Shown piece after piece: positions 61,901 through 64,000 of a stretch of 64,000 nt of DNA. The stretch spans positions 21,275,569 through 21,339,568 of the forward strand of contig CM042552.1 of the NCBI GenBank assembly GCA_023630585.1, in the 5' to 3' direction. How positions within the stretch are numbered: the stretch's first letter is position 1; every line of letters begins with the position of its first letter. The stretch is from Cranoglanis bouderius (Eukaryota; Chordata; Actinopteri; Siluriformes; Cranoglanididae). Position numbers and translations under genes: made by a program. Below the pieces are notes generated by a model. The model was not told where the DNA came from. It worked only from the letters and a program-made list of their open reading frames with translations, and did not search any database.

Positions 61901-64000
61901 TTGTGATGTGTTGTGTTGTGTTGTGATGTGTTGTGATGTGATGTGTTGTGATGTGTTGTGATGTGATGTGTTGTGATGTGTTGTGATGTGATGTGTTGTG
62001 ATGTGATGTGTTGTGATGTGTTGTGATGTGATGTGTTGTGATGTGATGTGATGTGATGTGTTGTGTTGTGTTGTGATGTGATGTGTTGTGATGTGATGTG
62101 TTGTGATGTGATGTGTTGTGTTGTGATGTGATGTGTTGTGTTGTGATGTGATGTGTTGTGTTGTGTTGTGATGTGATGTGTTGTGATGTGTTGTGATGTG
62201 TTGTGTTGTGTTGTGTTGTGATGTGTTGTGTTGTGTTGTGTTGTGTTGTGATGTGTTGTGTTGTGTTGTGTTGTGTTGTGTTGTGATGTGTTGTGTTGTG
62301 TTGTGTTGTGTTGTGTTGTGATGTGTTGTGTTGTGTTGTGTTGTGTTGTGTTGTGTTGTGATGTGATGTGTTGTGTTGTGTTGTGATGTGATGTGTTGTG
62401 ATGTGATGTGTTGTGTTGTGTTGTGATGTGTTGTGTTGTGATGTGTTGTGATGTTTAGTGAAAACATGTTTAGTGAAAAAGAAATACAAAGAAAAGCCCT
62501 CATACCTGCTGTGAAATATAGTGGAGGTGCAGTTTCAGGGATTTAAGGCTGTTTTGTGGCCAGTGATCACGGGGCTCTTGTGAAGAACGATGTCACCATG
62601 AATTCTGCTACCAGGTTCTAGTACCAGGATGTGCTAGTCTGCCATGAGGTGGTTACCTCTGCCATGAGGTTAAGAGTTGGCTGAAGATAGAACTTTCAAC
62701 AAGATGATGAAAATTTTGCAGAAATTGGATTACTCCTGAATATGAATATGTTACTATGCAGCGTCCCTGTATGTTTTTAGGATCAATTTCTACTTCAAAG
62801 CAGTGACATCAGATCACCGTTATCTTAATAATTACACTATAATTATATTCCTAAGGTCTGTGCCACGTACATGGATGGTTTCAGAGCCACCGCGGTTTGT
62901 CCTGTGGTCGGCCCTCGAGCTGCACAGAAGGCCAGGAAGACTGCAGAGAGCATTATCAAAAGGTTTGAATAATCACATGCTGCGTTTCCATCATTAATTA
63001 ACACCAGTAAACAGATCACAGATCAGATCATAGCAAAAGCAGTTTATATATTTTTATACTAATAGTTACTGCTAATAGGAATGTTTTCTTATTAAATTCT
63101 TATGAATTCTATAAAATAACATTTCCATTCGTAATCTTTTCCATCTCGGGCCCACACCAGGACCCTGCCTCCACTGATAAACCACAGCACTGACTCTCTT
63201 TTAAACCTGTGTGAGGTCTTTATTGTTGTTTGCAAGAAATTCAGCTAAAATCTGCAAATGTTCTCTTTAGGACCAGGCGAATGTTCAGACAGCTGGGACT
63301 GGAGGATTACAGTGATGTGAATATTCAGGTGCTGGGTGCTGAGGATACGTACGGACCTCACGCAGTCAACACCGTGGGTTTATCTTTACACAGCTTTATA
63401 GTTTGTGGTAGTAGCTGGATATAACTTTAAAAGCAAAGTAGTAAAAGACGAATTGGACCACGCACTAATCGATGTGACAATCGTGTGATTTACATTTTTC
63501 ATGCTCAGCTTCATTCTCAGATTAGATTAGCAAAGCAAGCTAACTGTACTAGCTACGTACACTCAGCAGAGTCACCAACCATCTCTGCTACGTCCTTCTA
63601 AGCTTCATTCTCGTTCCTAATGACTCTGTAGACGTTTACTGAGAGGTCGTATATGACAGGAGAAGATAAACCATGCCAGTGTTTCTTACATTTTTGTGTC
63701 AAACAGTACATGGGAACTAACTGCAGGTAGGAACTAAAGTGAGTGAGGAACCCAAGAAATGAGGGACCACATGCAGCGTAGGATTGGTCCGAGGAACCAT
63801 TTGAGCCAGTCGTTGGGATTTGTTGCTTTACCGTTTCATACCTAATTTGCATAGAATTGAGAAAATTTCAGATGTTGGTGAAATTGCAGCTCCGTGTTGT
63901 GATGTTTGACCCCCACAATGTTCTCCACTAAATCCTGAATCAAGTAAATCCTACTCAGGAATGTATTTTGTGCAGGATCTTCGGGAAGTGGTGCTGTGGA
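51354..64000 (+). CDS. AtuA-like (DUF1446) protein, 3' end beyond the window
   Basis: Thirteen plus-strand exons join in one frame (~438 residues so far): 51354-51558, 52925-53025, 53360-53429, 54344-54474, 54782-54870, 55652-55751, 55954-55997, 56178-56255, 56601-56797, 57022-57086, 62856-62962, 63271-63373, 63976-64000+. Motifs of the family in order: RIGCASGFWGDSATS, LDFLVFDYLSEITM, GIRVVSNAGGVNP, GADIVVTGRCVDTAVVLGPL, FGWD, AGHLIECGAQVTGG and GFPVIEC. AtuA proteins act in bacterial acyclic terpene catabolism; the activity is poorly defined and no vertebrate function is known to me. The start is uncertain: ATGs at 51354, 51366 and 51423 are all in frame. The ~60-residue leader is Arg/Lys-rich with no acidic residue, which would suit a mitochondrial presequence. 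Intron 10 is 5.8 kb, mostly satellite. Confidence 0.85.
51690..51736. repeat. (TTA)n microsatellite
   Basis: About 15 TTA units in intron 1 of the AtuA-like gene. Confidence 0.9.
51834..52122. mobile_element. Internally deleted Tc1-like element, ~290 bp
   Basis: Terminal repeats 'tacctggccactttaatagg...acacc' and 'ggtgttcctattaatgtggcc...agg' are complementary. The inside keeps 'agtatttcagaaactcctgggatt' and 'gtagagtttacacagaatggtgcgaaaaac' from the full-length family. There is no transposase. Confidence 0.8.
52497..52660. mobile_element. MITE half-copy split by a (CA)n run
   Basis: 'ttcctaatcctggtccaggaggaacccc...gtcctgcacaatgtagtgttctcctgctctaacat' is the left half of the palindromic MITE at 14884. 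A CA/CACT run (52567-52626) follows where the right half should be. Confidence 0.6.
53635..53825 (+). repeat. tRNA-derived SINE, intron 3 of the AtuA-like gene
   Basis: A box 'agctcagtggttaagatgg' and B box 'ggtcgtgagttcaaatccc' are clear, followed by 'caccaccaagctgccgcttctgggcccttgtgcgaggcccttaaccctc'. The tail is 'aagtcactctggataaggacata...aaatgta'. It pairs with the inverted copy at 33460. Confidence 0.85.
53993..54240. mobile_element. Mariner-type MITE
   Basis: 'ctcctccaaaagtattggga...cag' on the left and 'gtgtgcaaaagtattggaacaggta' on the right are fish Tc1/mariner end motifs. The ends are imperfect and the interior is non-coding. Confidence 0.5.
54585..54740. mobile_element. Tc1-like MITE fragment just before exon 5
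   Basis: 'acagtaaggtccataaatatttggaca' is a common fish Tc1-like end, and 'tatttacatctaaatcaggtgaatg' is its internal phrase. It ends ~40 bases before the exon at 54782. Confidence 0.55.
55870..55902. repeat. (TA)n microsatellite
   Basis: About 16 TA units followed by a T-run, upstream of the exon at 55954. Confidence 0.9.
57183..57278. repeat. 28-bp AT-rich tandem repeat
   Basis: A 28-base unit (act[a/g]taatattatatattatat..taat) is repeated about 3.4 times. It is made almost wholly of A and T and is self-complementary. It lies in intron 10, 220 bases before the pentanucleotide satellite. Confidence 0.85.
57496..62450. repeat. 4,955-bp pentanucleotide satellite (WTGTG)n
   Basis: 991 consecutive 5-base units are TTGTG, ATGTG or, less often, ACGTG. 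The only off-type unit I find is TTCTG at 59246-59250. There is no indel that breaks the 5-base register over the whole array. A ~110-base block at 60011 recurs exactly at 61351, and another of ~85 bases at 60371 recurs at 61611. The two long open frames on the minus strand (1,680 and 1,669 codons) follow from the repeat lacking stop triplets and are not genes. The array fills most of intron 10 of the AtuA-like gene. Confidence 0.98.
62490..62730 (+). pseudogene. Tc1-like transposase relic at the satellite edge
   Basis: 'cctgctgtgaaatatagtggaggtgcagtttcaggg' reads like the Tc1 segment PAVKYSGGAV. 'agaactttcaacaagatgatgaa' resembles its NFQQDD motif. Stops and shifts abound. It starts ~40 bases after the last satellite unit. 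Confidence 0.55.

Noticed and set aside
57496..62450. CRISPR-like or telomere-like array
   Set aside because: No spacers between repeats, and the unit is not the vertebrate telomere TTAGGG.
57461..62503. Two minus-strand open frames of 1,680 and 1,669 codons rich in His, Asn, Thr and Ser
   Set aside because: They are translations of the CACAA/CACAT/CACGT repeat, which cannot form a stop in these frames. Two frames are open at once, composition is purely periodic, and they lie in an intron of another gene.

Overview
The window is vertebrate, almost certainly teleost, nuclear DNA. Genes are split into many short exons with GT..AG introns. Tc1/mariner-type elements, tRNA-derived SINEs, MITEs and long microsatellites are abundant. 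The gene content matches the human 4q31 neighbourhood (RNF175, TRIM2, FGB, FGA). The species cannot be fixed from sequence alone; an otophysan such as a catfish is a guess from the repeat flavour.

Layout, left to right. (1) 2.1-7.0 kb, plus strand: complete nine-exon rnf175, a multi-pass membrane RING protein. (2) 7.0-11.8 kb: gene-free and repeat-rich. (3) 11.8-23.5 kb, minus strand: a trim2-type gene. Eleven exons join in frame into a 675-residue B-box / coiled-coil / filamin / NHL protein with no RING domain that I can find. Its introns carry a dead 1.6-kb Tc1 transposon and several MITEs. (4) 25.0-29.4 kb: a 4.4-kb 16/18-bp minisatellite. (5) 30.5-32.2 kb, minus: a five-exon secreted C-type lectin with EPN and WND motifs, whose 3' end abuts a mariner-type MITE. 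(6) 35.8-40.0 kb, plus: complete fgb (fibrinogen beta). (7) 42.7-43.9 kb, minus: a shortened fibrinogen-alpha-like paralog with coiled coil only. (8) 44.6-48.4 kb, minus: complete fga, with short (alpha) and long (alpha-E) splice forms. (9) 48.8-49.1 kb: a third, decayed fga fragment. (10) 51.4 kb to the window edge, plus: an AtuA/DUF1446-like gene, 3' incomplete. Its tenth intron holds a 4,955-bp pentanucleotide satellite in perfect 5-bp register.

Functional picture. fgb and fga encode two of the three chains of secreted fibrinogen. Thrombin releases fibrinopeptides to expose knob B (GHRP, beta) and knob A (GPRP, alpha). Both have HNF1-like sites upstream, as expected for liver genes. The gamma-chain gene fgg, next to FGA in human, is not in this window. 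The most unusual points are the fga-derived copies beside fga, the apparently RING-less trim2, and the intronic satellite in a gene family best known from bacteria.
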